Positions 9,156 through 18,313 of a stretch of DNA of 64,000 nt are shown piece after piece. The stretch covers positions 311,719 through 375,718 of the forward strand of contig MKTW01000002.1 in NCBI GenBank assembly GCA_001898405.1. Reading direction: 5' to 3'. This stretch comes from Sphingobacteriales bacterium 44-61. Its GTDB lineage: Bacteria > Bacteroidota > Bacteroidia > Chitinophagales > Chitinophagaceae. A program made the position numbers and the translations under genes. The notes below the pieces were generated by a model. That model was not told the DNA's origin. It made no database searches and saw only the letters and a program-made list of their open reading frames with translations. Numbering within the stretch: position 1 is the first letter of the stretch; every line of letters starts with the position of its first letter.

Positions 9156-9986
9156 TTACACGTTTCCGAGCAGAAGCCTCAATCCCACCAATGCCAAACA
9201 GACCGCCAGTGCCTTCACGATAATATCCCCTTTTATCTTATGCGAAAGCATAGCGCCTACCTGCGCACCGGGAACAACACCTACTGCCAGCCAGATGATC
9301 ATATTTAATATATAAGGATCATTATAATTTCCCTGCAATGCATGCATCACCACACTGACAGTAGCCATAATAGCCAGTATAAAATGCGAAGTGGCCGTAG
9401 CGATATATACCGGAAAATGCAACCAGTGCACTAAGGCCGGCACATGTATAATACCTCCTCCAATACCCAGCAAAGGAGAAAGAAATCCGACGATCACACT
9501 GATCGAAATACCCGTATACTGGTTGTAAGAATAACTGTACTGCACATTCCCTTTATCAGTAAGCGTATGATGCTTGAAATATTTTCCATTCCCGTTTGTG
9601 CTTTCGCTAAAAAAAACAACCTTCTGCTTTTTGAGAAAAAGAAAAACTGCCAACAGCAACAGGATGACCCCGAACAGGACATTAAAGGTATTGGCAGGAA
9701 TATGTTTGGTCACATATACCCCCAGCACAGAACCAGGGATCGTTGCCGCTGCAAACAACAATCCGGCTTTATAATCAATCCGGCCTGACCGCGCATACGC
9801 GATGGAACCAGACACCGCATTGCAGGCTACGATCACCAGCGACACGGCAGTAACCAGTTCCGGCGACATTCCCGGATGTGTGAAAAGCAATAAAGGCACC
9901 AGCAGAAACCCGCCTCCTGCCCCGATCAGGGTCCCCAATGTTCCTATTAAAAACCCGGCAAGAAGAAGGACGATAGGATTGTCCAT
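9156..9986 (-). CDS. TauE/SafE-family sulfite/anion exporter
   Basis: The ATG at 9986 gives a 276-residue membrane protein with eight or so helices. The two TauE/SafE repeats are marked by GTLIGAGGGFLLVPLLL near residue 20 and SPLLGIGGGIIHVPALV in the second half, separated by a polar cytoplasmic stretch at about residues 125-155 (KKQKVVFFSESTNGNGKYF). The family moves sulfite, sulfoacetate or other organosulfur anions across the inner membrane. No sulfur-metabolism gene is adjacent, so the substrate is open. A perfect TATCTTTG box lies just seven bases upstream of this ATG, which supports this start over longer ones. Confidence 0.9.
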   Translation of the reverse strand: MDNPIVLLLAGFLIGTLGTLIGAGGGFLLVPLLLFTHPGMSPELVTAVSLVIVACNAVSGSIAYARSGRIDYKAGLLFAAATIPGSVLGVYVTKHIPANTFNVLFGVILLLLAVFLFLKKQKVVFFSESTNGNGKYFKHHTLTDKGNVQYSYSYNQYTGISISVIVGFLSPLLGIGGGIIHVPALVHWLHFPVYIATATSHFILAIMATVSVVMHALQGNYNDPYILNMIIWLAVGVVPGAQVGAMLSHKIKGDIIVKALAVCLALVGLRLLLGNV

Positions 9987-9993
9987 AGGATTG

Positions 9994-10001
9994 CAAAGAT
10001 A
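9994..10001 (-). promoter_or_regulatory. Putative -7 box for the TauE/SafE gene
   Basis: On the minus strand TATCTTTG is an exact TAnnTTTG match ending seven bases before the ATG at 9986. A CTCCCGGCT-type repeat lies immediately upstream of it. Confidence 0.5.
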
Positions 10002-10002
10002 G

Positions 10003-10033
10003 CCGGACTTCCGACTCCCGGCTAACAACTCCC
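10003..10033. repeat. CTCCCGGCT-type interspersed repeat, copy 1
   Basis: The stretch contains GACTCCCGGCTAAC (10013-10026), flanked by related units (CCGGACTTCCGA before, AACTCCC after). It matches the copy at 50981-51006 over GACTCCCGGCTAAC. It sits between the -7 box of the TauE/SafE gene and the DUF1080 gene. Confidence 0.55.
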
Positions 10034-10077
10034 ACTCAGAGGATAATTCCTTAGCTTTAGGCAATCAACTTTCCAAC

Positions 10078-10713
10078 ATGAAAACAATTCTCGCTGCCTC
10101 CTGCATCATCGCATGCATTTCTCTCTGTTCTTTTATAAATGCACCTAAAGCAAAATGGATCTCCCTGTTCGATGGAAAAACATTGAACGGCTGGAAGGTG
10201 GGAAACAATGCCAGCTCTTTTTCTGTCGACAGCGGGCATATTGTTGTAAAGGGGCCGACAGCCCATTTATTCTATGACGGGCCTGTAGAAAACCATGTTT
10301 TCAAAAACTTTGAATTCAAAGCCGAAGTGATGACACAGCCCGGCGCCAATTCCGGCATTTATTTCCATACAGCATTCCAGGAAGCAGGCTGGCCGGCAAA
10401 AGGATATGAAGTGCAGGTCAACAATTCACAAAGCGACTGGCGCCGCACCGGTAGCCTGTATGGCATACAGGATGTAAAAGAAGTGTATGTAAAAGACCGG
10501 GAATGGTACACAGAATACATTAAAGTAGAAGGTAAGCACATCATCATTAAAGTAAATGATAAAACGGTAGTGGATTATACAGAACCTGAAGTATTGCAAC
10601 GGAGCAAAGGCCAGGAAGAGCGCCGCATTTCCAGTGGCACTTTTGCCCTGCAGGCTCATGACCCCAACAGCATTATTTATTACAGGAACATTAAAGTAAG
10701 ACCACTGCCCTGA
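10078..10713 (+). CDS. DUF1080 (3-keto-disaccharide hydrolase-like) secreted protein
   Basis: The 211-residue protein starts with a signal peptide (about residues 1-22; SLCSFINA could also hold a lipobox Cys). It continues into the DUF1080 concanavalin-like fold: WISLFDGKTLNGWKV, then FEFKAEVMTQPGANSGIYF and GYEVQVNN, and finally YYRNIKVRPL. This family includes 3-keto-glucoside/3-keto-disaccharide hydrolases of Bacteroidota and Planctomycetes. Here it is a single-domain periplasmic or secreted protein. No oxidoreductase partner is nearby, so the substrate is inferred only from the family. Its stop codon abuts the stop codon of the HAD gene on the other strand. Confidence 0.88.
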   Translation: MKTILAASCIIACISLCSFINAPKAKWISLFDGKTLNGWKVGNNASSFSVDSGHIVVKGPTAHLFYDGPVENHVFKNFEFKAEVMTQPGANSGIYFHTAFQEAGWPAKGYEVQVNNSQSDWRRTGSLYGIQDVKEVYVKDREWYTEYIKVEGKHIIIKVNDKTVVDYTEPEVLQRSKGQEERRISSGTFALQAHDPNSIIYYRNIKVRPLP

Positions 10714-11334
10714 TCAACCGTTTTGCAGGTTCAGCGTTTTCATTTTCTCTTTGATCCCAGCCAGGCTGTCGAAATGCAGGCAATTGATGCCGAGAGTGGA
10801 AGCCACGTTGGTAAACATCTGGCGGTCGTCGACCATTGCTGCCTGTTGCGGTGCCACCCTGCCGATATCACAGGCAATGCGGAATATATCAATATCCGGT
10901 TTGCGGAATTTCACATAGCAGGATGAGGCATATGCATCAAACAGTTCGTATAAACGGAATTGATGGATGCGGTAATCATTCAACTCACGGCCTTCATTAT
11001 TCACGGCAATCACTTTCAGCCCATGCCGTTGTTTTAATTGCTTAAAAAATTCAATGGAATCTGTATAAGGCTGCGTTTGCCCATACATGAATGTTTTAAA
11101 ATCATCTATGGAAAAATCGCGCTTTTCATAAAACACGATCCGTTCCAGGTATTCATCCAGGGAGATCTTGCCAATCTCATAGGTATCAAAAGTGAGATGA
11201 TGGCGCTCATTCAGTTCCACCAGGTCAAGTTTGAAATGCTCTGCCGCGAGCTTACGGGAGCTCCGGCCCCATCCATTCGTCAATAATACACCGCCGATAT
11301 CGAGGAACAATGTGGTAACAGGACCTGCTTGCAT
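10714..11334 (-). CDS. HAD-superfamily hydrolase (subfamily IA)
   Basis: Motif I is LFLDIGGVL near residue 11, with Asp as nucleophile and Gly, not Asp, at the +2 position. This is as in YihX/EPHX2-type HAD proteins, while classical phosphatases have DxD. Motif III Lys is in VKFRKPDIDIF, and motif IV is MVDDRQMF. The cap is of the small alpha-helical C1 type between motifs I and II. The 206-residue length is normal. The +2 Gly suggests a sugar-phosphate phosphatase or dehalogenase-like activity, but the substrate is not predictable. TGA and reverse-strand TCA meet as TGATCA at 10711-10716, so there is no spacer to the convergent DUF1080 gene. Confidence 0.87.
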   Translation of the reverse strand: MQAGPVTTLFLDIGGVLLTNGWGRSSRKLAAEHFKLDLVELNERHHLTFDTYEIGKISLDEYLERIVFYEKRDFSIDDFKTFMYGQTQPYTDSIEFFKQLKQRHGLKVIAVNNEGRELNDYRIHQFRLYELFDAYASSCYVKFRKPDIDIFRIACDIGRVAPQQAAMVDDRQMFTNVASTLGINCLHFDSLAGIKEKMKTLNLQNG

Positions 11335-11503
11335 AAACTCCGGAATAAATTGGGTAAAGGAGTAAAAGTAATTATTTCAACTGATAAGTTTTCCAGGCAA
11401 GCGCTGAAAACGCCATAAGCATTTATTTATCAACAAACTGTCTCTCCAACCCGGTTCCAGGCATAATCTGCCGGGCCCACTCTAAAATCTCCCCTTCATC
11501 CCC

Positions 11504-11511
11504 TATCTTTG
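11504..11511 (+). promoter_or_regulatory. Putative -7 box for hppA
   Basis: TATCTTTG, an exact TAnnTTTG match, lies 64 bases before the hppA ATG. The leader contains the palindrome CTTCGAAG. No clear -33 element is seen. Confidence 0.45.
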
Positions 11512-11575
11512 CCGTCCTTCGAAGAATTCCAAACCTTCGGGATTAAACTTAAAGAAAGAATAAGAAGCTACGCTT

Positions 11576-13801
11576 ATGGACAAATTGATCTATCTCGTTC
11601 CCGTGATGGGCATTATCGGTCTGCTCTACACGATTGCTAAATTCAACTGGGTATCGAAACAAGATGCCGGCAACGACCGGATGAAAGAGATCAGTAACTA
11701 CATCGCCGAAGGCGCCATGGCATTCCTGAAAGCTGAATGGAGGATCCTTGGCTATTTTGTAGTGATCGTTGCTATTTTACTGGCCCTGATGGCAGGTGCC
11801 AATCCCCATTCCCATTGGTCTATCGCTGTTGCCTTTGTGATCGGCGCTGTATTAAGTGCATTTGCCGGTTTTATTGGCATGAAAGCCGCTACCAAAGCCA
11901 ATGTACGTACTGCACAAGCTGCCCGCACCAGCCTTAGCAAAGCCCTGAATGTATCTTTCACCGGCGGCGCTGTAATGGGTGTGGGTGTTGCGGGACTGGC
12001 CGTGCTTGGTCTCGGTGGTTTATATATCGTATTAAAACAAATTTTTGCACCCGGCGCTGAAGTGAATTCTGAAGAAATGCTTCAGACCATTGAAGTGCTG
12101 ACAGGTTTTTCACTCGGTGCTGAATCCATCGCTCTTTTTGCACGTGTAGGTGGTGGTATCTACACCAAAGCTGCCGACGTAGGTGCTGATCTCGTAGGTA
12201 AAGTGGAAGCAGGCATCCCTGAAGATGATCCCCGCAACCCTGCAACCATTGCAGACAATGTGGGCGACAACGTAGGTGATGTGGCAGGTATGGGAGCCGA
12301 CCTTTTCGGGTCTTATGTGGCTACTGTATTGGCGACGATCGTACTCGGACAACAGACCGTTGTAATGGACACAGACCTTCTCAGCGGTTTCTCACCGGTT
12401 GTATTACCGATGCTGATCGCTGGTGTGGGCATACTTTTCTCCATTGTTGCAACCCTGTTCGTACGCATCAGTGACAGTGCAGGTATCAATACCAACACTG
12501 TACAAAAAGCATTGAACATGGGTAACTGGGGCTCTATCGTTCTTACCGCTATTGTTGCATTTGCTCTTGTATACTGGTTGCTGCCCCAAAACATGGAGCT
12601 TCGCGGCGTACTGTTTACCAAATGGGGTGTAATGGGCGCTATCGGTGTAGGTCTTCTTGTAGGCGCATTGATGAGCATCATTACGGAACATTACACAGCC
12701 ATGGGCAAACGTCCTGTAATGAGCATTATCCGCCAATCCTCTACCGGTCATGCCACCAACGTAATCGGCGGTCTGGCTATCGGTATGGAATCAACCTTCC
12801 TTCCAATCCTCGTGCTGGCAGGCGGTATCTGGGGTTCTTATGAATGTGCCGGCTTATATGGCGTAGCCATTGCTGCTGCCGGTATGATGGCCACTACGGC
12901 TATGCAACTGGCGATCGATGCATTCGGACCTATTGCAGATAATGCAGGCGGTATTGCAGAAATGAGCGAATTGCCAAAAGAAGTGCGCGAAAAAACTGAC
13001 GTACTGGACGCTGTAGGCAACACTACTGCTGCTACCGGTAAAGGTTTTGCCATTGCTTCTGCAGCATTAACAGCGCTGGCTTTGTTTGCTGCTTTCGTAG
13101 GCGTGGCAGGCATCAGCGGTATTGATATTTACAAAGCGAATGTACTGGCCTCGTTGTTTGTAGGCGCAATGATACCTTTCATCTTCTCTTCTCTTGCTAT
13201 CCGCGCAGTTGGTGAAGCGGCCATGGCAATGGTGGAAGAAGTGCGCCGTCAGTTCAAAACCATTCCCGGAATCATGGAAGGCACAGGCAAACCTGAATAT
13301 GATAAATGCGTGGCGATCTCCACACAGGCTTCTATTAAGAAAATGATGTTGCCCGGCGCTATTGCCATCATCTCTCCCCTGATCATCGGCTTCACTCCAG
13401 GCCTCGGTGCAGAAGCGCTGGGAGGTTTCCTGGCTGGTGCCACTGTTTCGGGTGTACTGATGGGTATGTTCCAGAACAATGCCGGTGGTGCATGGGATAA
13501 TGCCAAAAAATCATTTGAAAAAGGCGTGGAGATCAATGGTGAGACCTACTATAAAAAATCAGATCCGCACAAAGCATCTGTAACAGGCGATACGGTAGGT
13601 GATCCGTTCAAAGATACTTCAGGCCCATCCATGAACATCCTGATCAAACTGATGTCCATCGTATCCCTGGTTATTGCTCCTACCCTGGCGCAGATCAAGG
13701 ACAAAGCCCCTGCAGAAGTAAAAAATCAAAAGCCTGCAGTTACCCAGCCGGTCGCTGAAACCGTAGCCAAGCAAGCTGCTAATACTGCTCAATACAAATA
13801 A
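11576..13801 (+). CDS. hppA: Membrane-bound K+-stimulated pyrophosphatase (ion pump)
   Basis: A 741-residue protein with about 16 membrane helices. It contains the pyrophosphate-binding loop [14 protein letters not shown] (residues 200-213) and the acidic motif [19 protein letters not shown] (about 227-245). At [10 protein letters not shown] (481-490) the position that separates the two classes carries Ala where K+-independent pumps have Lys. This points to the K+-dependent class, which includes the Na+-translocating pyrophosphatases. The enzyme hydrolyses PPi and pumps Na+ or H+ out across the inner membrane. The Pro/Ala/Lys-rich tail of about 35 residues after the last helix is an extension of low complexity. 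It is transcribed alone: promoter box upstream, strong terminator downstream. Confidence 0.96.
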   Translation: MDKLIYLVPVMGIIGLLYTIAKFNWVSKQDAGNDRMKEISNYIAEGAMAFLKAEWRILGYFVVIVAILLALMAGANPHSHWSIAVAFVIGAVLSAFAGFIGMKAATKANVRTAQAARTSLSKALNVSFTGGAVMGVGVAGLAVLGLGGLYIVLKQIFAPGAEVNSEEMLQTIEVLTGFSLGAESIALFARVGGGIYTKAADVGADLVGKVEAGIPEDDPRNPATIADNVGDNVGDVAGMGADLFGSYVATVLATIVLGQQTVVMDTDLLSGFSPVVLPMLIAGVGILFSIVATLFVRISDSAGINTNTVQKALNMGNWGSIVLTAIVAFALVYWLLPQNMELRGVLFTKWGVMGAIGVGLLVGALMSIITEHYTAMGKRPVMSIIRQSSTGHATNVIGGLAIGMESTFLPILVLAGGIWGSYECAGLYGVAIAAAGMMATTAMQLAIDAFGPIADNAGGIAEMSELPKEVREKTDVLDAVGNTTAATGKGFAIASAALTALALFAAFVGVAGISGIDIYKANVLASLFVGAMIPFIFSSLAIRAVGEAAMAMVEEVRRQFKTIPGIMEGTGKPEYDKCVAISTQASIKKMMLPGAIAIISPLIIGFTPGLGAEALGGFLAGATVSGVLMGMFQNNAGGAWDNAKKSFEKGVEINGETYYKKSDPHKASVTGDTVGDPFKDTSGPSMNILIKLMSIVSLVIAPTLAQIKDKAPAEVKNQKPAVTQPVAETVAKQAANTAQYK

Positions 13802-13836
13802 AGATATTCGAAGAGCTTAATCAGAACCATTAATTG

Positions 13837-13872
13837 TAAGTCCTGCTGTGTCTACAGCGGGACTTATTTTTT
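13837..13872 (+). terminator. Rho-independent terminator of hppA
   Basis: Arms AAGTCCTGCTGT (13838-13849) and ACAGCGGGACTT (13854-13865) form a 12-bp stem with one G-U pair and a GTCT loop, followed by ATTTTTT. Confidence 0.9.
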
Positions 13873-13968
13873 GCTGTAACCTTTTCTATAAACCAGCGTC
13901 TCAGAGATAACTACCTCATTGTTAACCATTGTTAAAAAACCTTAAATTAATAATTCCTATGTTCTTTA

Positions 13969-13984
13969 TACGAAAAAGGTCGTA
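13969..13984 (+). promoter_or_regulatory. Putative BlaI-type operator
   Basis: TACGA-N6-TCGTA is a perfect inverted repeat 25 bases before the repressor ATG, where an autoregulatory operator would be expected. The dyad length and the TAC/GTA ends resemble BlaI/MecI boxes. Assignment is by position and symmetry only. Confidence 0.5.
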
Positions 13985-14009
13985 TATTCGGGCTGTAAAA
14001 CCCCAAACC

Positions 14010-14393
14010 ATGTCAGCAACAAGAACAATAAAGCCTACTGAAAGCGAACTGGAAATATTGCAAATTCTGTGGACGAAGGGCCTGGCGACTGTGAGGGAGG
14101 TACATGAGGAACTGGCTTCTTCCAAAGAAGTGGGATACACCACTACGCTGAAATTAATGCAGATCATGCATGAAAAAGGCCTGGTAAAAAGAGATGATTC
14201 CATGCGCACGCATGTGTATCAGGCCGCCGTTAATAAAGAAAAAACCCAAAAACATCTTCTGGGGAAAATGATCGACAGCCTGTTTGGCGGGTCCCCTACC
14301 CAACTGGTGATCCAGGCCTTGGGCGAACACAAAGCGAGCCCTGAAGAACTGGAAAAAATACAACGTTTATTGAACGATCTTAAAAAACAATAA
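14010..14393 (+). CDS. BlaI/MecI/CopY-family transcriptional repressor
   Basis: Starting at ATG 14010 the 127-residue protein has the BlaI winged helix: PTESELEILQILWTKG, then TVREVHEELASS (recognition region), GYTTTLKLMQIMHEKGLVKRD and the HVYQAAV wing. The C-terminal helices (KTQKHLLGKMIDSLFGGSP onward) are the dimerisation part. It pairs with the M56 protease gene one base downstream, the classical repressor-sensor arrangement of BlaI-BlaR1. Repressor cleavage after sensor activation is the known mode of control in staphylococci. In Bacteroidota such pairs are common without a beta-lactamase, and none is nearby, so the signal and regulon are open. An upstream longer frame adds no domain. 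Confidence 0.9.
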   Translation: MSATRTIKPTESELEILQILWTKGLATVREVHEELASSKEVGYTTTLKLMQIMHEKGLVKRDDSMRTHVYQAAVNKEKTQKHLLGKMIDSLFGGSPTQLVIQALGEHKASPEELEKIQRLLNDLKKQ

Positions 14394-14394
14394 A

Positions 14395-16170
14395 ATGAAC
14401 GCTATAAGCCAATCAGATTTTCTGCAGGCTTTAGGGTGGGCTGTATTAAACAGCTTGTGGCAGATGGCGTTGTTGTGGGTGGTTTACCAATTACTGACTG
14501 CAGTTCTCCGTTTACAAAAATCTTCTCAGCGGGCAACCCTTGCTTCCTCGCTGCTATTTGCCGGGTTTTCCTGGTTCATATTTACTTTCCTGCTGATACT
14601 GGATAAAACTCCCCAGGCCGCAGGATTGATCACTTTGGTGAATATCACCAGTAATAATGAATCGCTCAACCAATGGTTTGCCATCAGTTTACCCTGGGCT
14701 TCCTTATTATATCTCGTTTTACTGGTATTGCCGGTCTTGAATTTTATCCGCAACTACCGTTATGTGCAACAGATCCGCCGTCACGGCCTCACAAAAGCCA
14801 ACGTTGAATGGAGAATGTTTGTTCAAAAAGTTGCAGGCCTCATGGGCATCAATAAACCCGTGCAGATCTGGATGTCTGACCTGGTAAGTTCTCCTGTCAC
14901 CATCGGCTATATGAAACCGGTTATCCTGCTGCCTTTTGCAGCAGTGAACCAACTCAATACCCACCAGGTGGAAGCCATATTGCTGCATGAGCTTTCCCAT
15001 ATCAGGCGGATGGATTATCTCACCAACCTGTTCACCCGTATCATTCAAACCATACTTTATTTCAATCCATTTGTAAAAGCATTTGCTCAGATCATTGAAA
15101 GGGAAAGAGAAAAAAGCTGCGATGAAATAGTGATCCAGTTCCAGTATGAGCCCTATGGATATGCTTCTGCTTTGCTGGCCCTTGAAAAAGCAGCACATAC
15201 AGCCCCCAGGCCTTTGGCTGTGGCAGCAGCCGGTGGAAAAAAGAATGAATTGCTTAGCCGCATCGAATCTATTTTAGGCATACAACAAAAGCCGGTATTC
15301 TCTTTTCATAAACTGGCCGGCGTGTTGTCTGCACTGCTTTGCTTTATTGCCCTGAACGCTTTGGTGATCCTGAGCAAGCCAGGTAAGAACAATGCTTCTG
15401 CCGGGTTCTTCCTTTCACAATTATCTTCTCCCTTAAGTTTTGTACCGGAAGACAATACAACGGTGGCAATACCCGCAGTTGAAGAGAGGCCCCAGCAGAT
15501 CATTGCCCAGGCGCCGGCAGAAGTAATTGCCCCAGTGGAGTCAGTTGCGCCTATTGCACCAGCTCCCCCCACTTCAGCACAAGCAAATAACCCAACGGTT
15601 CTGACCGAAGATCATCAGGTGGTTGACGGAAAGTTTATCAAAACCGTGGTGGACAATGCAACGAATCATTTCATTCAGATAAGCAATCTTCAGGACATCA
15701 TCCCTGAACTGACCCCTCAACAGGAAAAGCAGGTGAAAGAAGCCCTGAACGCTTCTAAAAAAGTGCTGGAAGAAACCCAATGGAAAGCAGTAGAGAAAAG
15801 CATTGCGGATGCGATGACCATGGCTGAAAAAGAAAGCGTAAAAGCAGCTTATGAAAGAGCCGCTGAAAAAGCTAACTGGGAACAAATGGCCAATAAGTTA
15901 AGAGTGTCCTATAACCAGATCGACTGGGAAGGCCTCAACGCTGAACTGACCAAAGCCATGAACAATATCAAGCTCGACAGCATGCGCCAGGTTTACAGCG
16001 ATGCGATGGTGAAACTGAGCGGTCTCCAAAAAGAGCTGACCGTAAAAGGGCTGAAAGGAATTCCAGACAGCGATATTACACTGGACCGTCTGCAGAAGAA
16101 AATAGCAGAATTGCAGAAAGCAAGAACAAAAGTACAGGAGATGAGAAACAGAAAAGTGATCGATCTTTGA
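14395..16170 (+). CDS. M56-family membrane metallopeptidase, BlaR1-like without penicillin sensor
   Basis: The 591-residue protein has four hydrophobic helices (about residues 12-35, 50-69, 95-115 and 300-325). Its gluzincin site is HELSH (198-202), with downstream EREREKSCDEIV supplying the third ligand Glu. The protease domain is therefore that of BlaR1/MecR1. After the last helix there is no beta-lactam-binding transpeptidase domain. Instead there is a Pro/Ala-rich linker (about 375-400) and a long charged, coiled-coil-like periplasmic region to the end. The sensor input must differ from BlaR1. It is co-transcribed with the BlaI-type repressor (one base apart) and ends at a strong terminator. 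Confidence 0.88.
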   Translation: MNAISQSDFLQALGWAVLNSLWQMALLWVVYQLLTAVLRLQKSSQRATLASSLLFAGFSWFIFTFLLILDKTPQAAGLITLVNITSNNESLNQWFAISLPWASLLYLVLLVLPVLNFIRNYRYVQQIRRHGLTKANVEWRMFVQKVAGLMGINKPVQIWMSDLVSSPVTIGYMKPVILLPFAAVNQLNTHQVEAILLHELSHIRRMDYLTNLFTRIIQTILYFNPFVKAFAQIIEREREKSCDEIVIQFQYEPYGYASALLALEKAAHTAPRPLAVAAAGGKKNELLSRIESILGIQQKPVFSFHKLAGVLSALLCFIALNALVILSKPGKNNASAGFFLSQLSSPLSFVPEDNTTVAIPAVEERPQQIIAQAPAEVIAPVESVAPIAPAPPTSAQANNPTVLTEDHQVVDGKFIKTVVDNATNHFIQISNLQDIIPELTPQQEKQVKEALNASKKVLEETQWKAVEKSIADAMTMAEKESVKAAYERAAEKANWEQMANKLRVSYNQIDWEGLNAELTKAMNNIKLDSMRQVYSDAMVKLSGLQKELTVKGLKGIPDSDITLDRLQKKIAELQKARTKVQEMRNRKVIDL

Positions 16171-16190
16171 GTGAATAAAAAGAGATTTAT

Positions 16191-16221
16191 AAAAGAGCAG
16201 GCATTCAGGCCTGCTCTTTTT
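16191..16221 (+). terminator. Terminator of the repressor-M56 operon
   Basis: Arms AAAAGAGCAGGC and GCCTGCTCTTTT form a perfect 12-bp stem with an ATTCAG loop, ending in a run of five T. Confidence 0.93.
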
Positions 16222-17600
16222 GTTTCTTCCCGGCAGCCTCTTCACCCTTCTTTTATATAGAAGATCAAAAAGGTTGTGACACCAACATCCGTAGTCAGAA
16301 AGTATTTACAGAGCTGCTTTAGCTGCTCTTAACGGCAAGCTGGTCATCATTCCGTGCAAGCTGGAGATACTATAACTGGTATCACTACCCCAAAAATTTG
16401 GCTGCCGGGTTCAAGGATATAACCCATCTCAACCGTTCTCCCTGCCTGGACATTCAAAATATAAACAACACGCTTTTATGCCGGCGGAAAAGCCAGCGAC
16501 TTTGCGAATGTTCACCTGACCATCATCTAAAACGACTTTTTCAAAACCCGCGTTTCTAAACTGGCCGGAAGCCCCTTCCGGAAGAGCTCACGGCAGACTC
16601 CGCAGGTCTTATCCTGAAATGAGACGGCTGTCCGTCAAATTAGAATACGCTACCACCAACCGGCGCCACGGGAAAGGAAATCAACGATGTTAAAACAAGG
16701 CTACAGGACGAAGATCATGGACGGCTTGGCCAGCTCAGGTTGGTAGACTCTATACAGTACAGCAGGTGGACCATGCATAAGCCCAATACTCTACGGCCAT
16801 AGTTCCCTGCTGAGTATGTTATGCAAGGGGGCCGGAGAATTTATTACCAGGTCCCGATCGGTTGGCGAATGCCCTGAACGGCCAGTTACTATTTCCTTGG
16901 TTTACGCTGGTCGATTATCAGTTACTGAAAGCTGCTTTTATGAACCCTGTGCTTGGGTTTGAAGACCGGATAAAAAAATTGTACTGCTCGCAGGAAGCCG
17001 GCTTTTACCCATTACCAGGTTTCCTGATTGAACTATTCCCTCACTCCATTTTACGACACTTTGACACAGGCATAGTGGATGCGTGTTTTCATTTCTACCT
17101 GATTGAGCTGGAGGATCAAAAGAGTTGGCGGTTCTCAAAGCCATCTTTTGGATTTAATATTTTTTGTGAAGTACACCCTTTAAATCTTCATTCTTTCCGG
17201 GCCATCTTGATAGGAAAGTCAAATTTTTACGAGCAAAAATTTGAAGATAAATTGTAAAAAATATATACTTATAAAATATACTTACTTAAAAATTGAATTA
17301 ATGATTATAATCAACTTTAAATCAATTAATTAGTTTTATTTATTGATAAATAATCTTTTGCCCTTAAAAATTAATTTAATTTTTACAATTATTGCCATTT
17401 TTAACGAAATTAAAATATCAAATAGAATGTCATAATTATTTGTAAATAATATATTTATAATTAATAATTATTGATTTTATTTTTAGCTAAAAAATATGCT
17501 CATTTTATGACTCGTATCTCTACATAAATTAGCTTAAAGTTTATATTTAAGTATTCACTGTAAAATCATTAATCTTTGTAATCTCTCCTATCTCATTAAA
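16222..17600. other. Gene-poor stretch: decayed-looking sequence, then an extremely AT-rich block
   Basis: From about 16250 to 17200 base composition is normal, but every frame is broken by stops. Short readable runs on the plus strand (for example INDVKTRLQDED, then YVMQGGRRIYYQVPIGW around 16680-16870, interrupted by a TAG) look like remnants of a coding sequence I cannot name. The longest open stretch (16862-17257) has no recognisable motif. From about 17210 to 17600 the sequence is almost all A and T (for example ATAATATATTTATAATTAATAATTATTG), far from the rest of the window. No inverted-repeat ends, integrase or transposase were found. I suggest a decayed or acquired segment; no gene is called. 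Confidence 0.5.
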
Positions 17601-17609
17601 AATATTAGA

Positions 17610-17741
17610 CAACCAGGATAATGGTTGGCAATGTCCTCCTACTCTATCCACAGGGATAGCTTTATCTTACCAAACCTGTCCAGGCAGTTTGAAAAAATGA
17701 TCTGACGGATAACGGCGATAGTGAAGATTCTATCGTCAGAT
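17610..17741. other. Cluster of four small hairpins, possible structured RNA or repeat remnant
   Basis: Four dyads follow each other: CAACCA/TGGTTG (17610-17627), CTATCC/GGATAG (17644-17659), CAAAC/GTTTG (17671-17691), and ATCTGA plus CGATAG on the left against the continuous CTATCGTCAGAT on the right (17700-17741). Base composition here returns to normal after the AT-rich block. No reading frame spans the region. It precedes the LEA2 lipoprotein gene by about 115 bases. Confidence 0.3.
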
Positions 17742-17856
17742 TGGCAGATAAGTGATTAGACAGTTTTCTATTTAAGAAGCCGGTTTACGAAGGTCAACCG
17801 GGAGATTTAACAGCCTCCTATTCGTGAGATACTCGCTGAGGTTGTATTTTGCATTC

Positions 17857-18312
17857 ATGGCAAAATATCTTGTCGCAGCCCTTGCTGCTATCATTTTCCT
17901 GGCCTCCTGCCGCTCGTTAAAAGACCCTGTTTTTAATGGAATAGAAAATGTATCTGTAGGAGAAATAGGCCTCGACAATTCCCTGCTGACCCTTAACCTG
18001 AAATATTTCAACCCGAATTCCTCCGGCGGAAAATTGAAAAATGCCAGTGGAAATGCGTGGATGGACGACACCTATCTCGGCCATTTTACGGTCGATTCCA
18101 CTGTCCATATCCCGGCCAAAGACTCCTTTCTTATACCGGTTAAGCTGGCAGTTGACATGAAAAAATTGCTGAAAAATTCTTTCACTGCGCTATTCAAAAA
18201 GGAAGTGATGATCCGGATCGAGGGGGAAGCAAAAGCAGGTAAGGGCGGATTTTATAGAAAATTCCCGGTCAAGTATGAGGGTAAGCAAGATATCGCAGAG
18301 CTCTTTCAATAG
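17857..18312 (+). CDS. LEA type 2 family lipoprotein
   Basis: The ATG at 17857 gives a lipoprotein signal (KYLVAALAAIIFLASC, cleavage before Cys). After it comes the LEA2/WHy-like fold: NGIENVSVGEIGLDNSLLTLNLKYFNPN, a pattern of one beta-sandwich with the conserved F/YNPN turn, and later TVHIPAKDSFLIPVKLAVDM. LEA2 proteins are thought to stabilise envelope components under desiccation or stress. In Bacteroidota they are common as single lipoproteins. The 151-residue length is normal. It is monocistronic and stands next to the gene-poor stretch; the imperfect box GTATTTTG ends seven bases before this ATG. Confidence 0.83.
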   Translation: MAKYLVAALAAIIFLASCRSLKDPVFNGIENVSVGEIGLDNSLLTLNLKYFNPNSSGGKLKNASGNAWMDDTYLGHFTVDSTVHIPAKDSFLIPVKLAVDMKKLLKNSFTALFKKEVMIRIEGEAKAGKGGFYRKFPVKYEGKQDIAELFQ

Positions 18313-18313
18313 G

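Noticed and set aside
16862-17257. Open frame of 131 codons on the plus strand
   Set aside because: TTG start, no recognisable domain, ends in the AT-rich block, and nearby sequence shows broken frames; treated as part of a decayed stretch.
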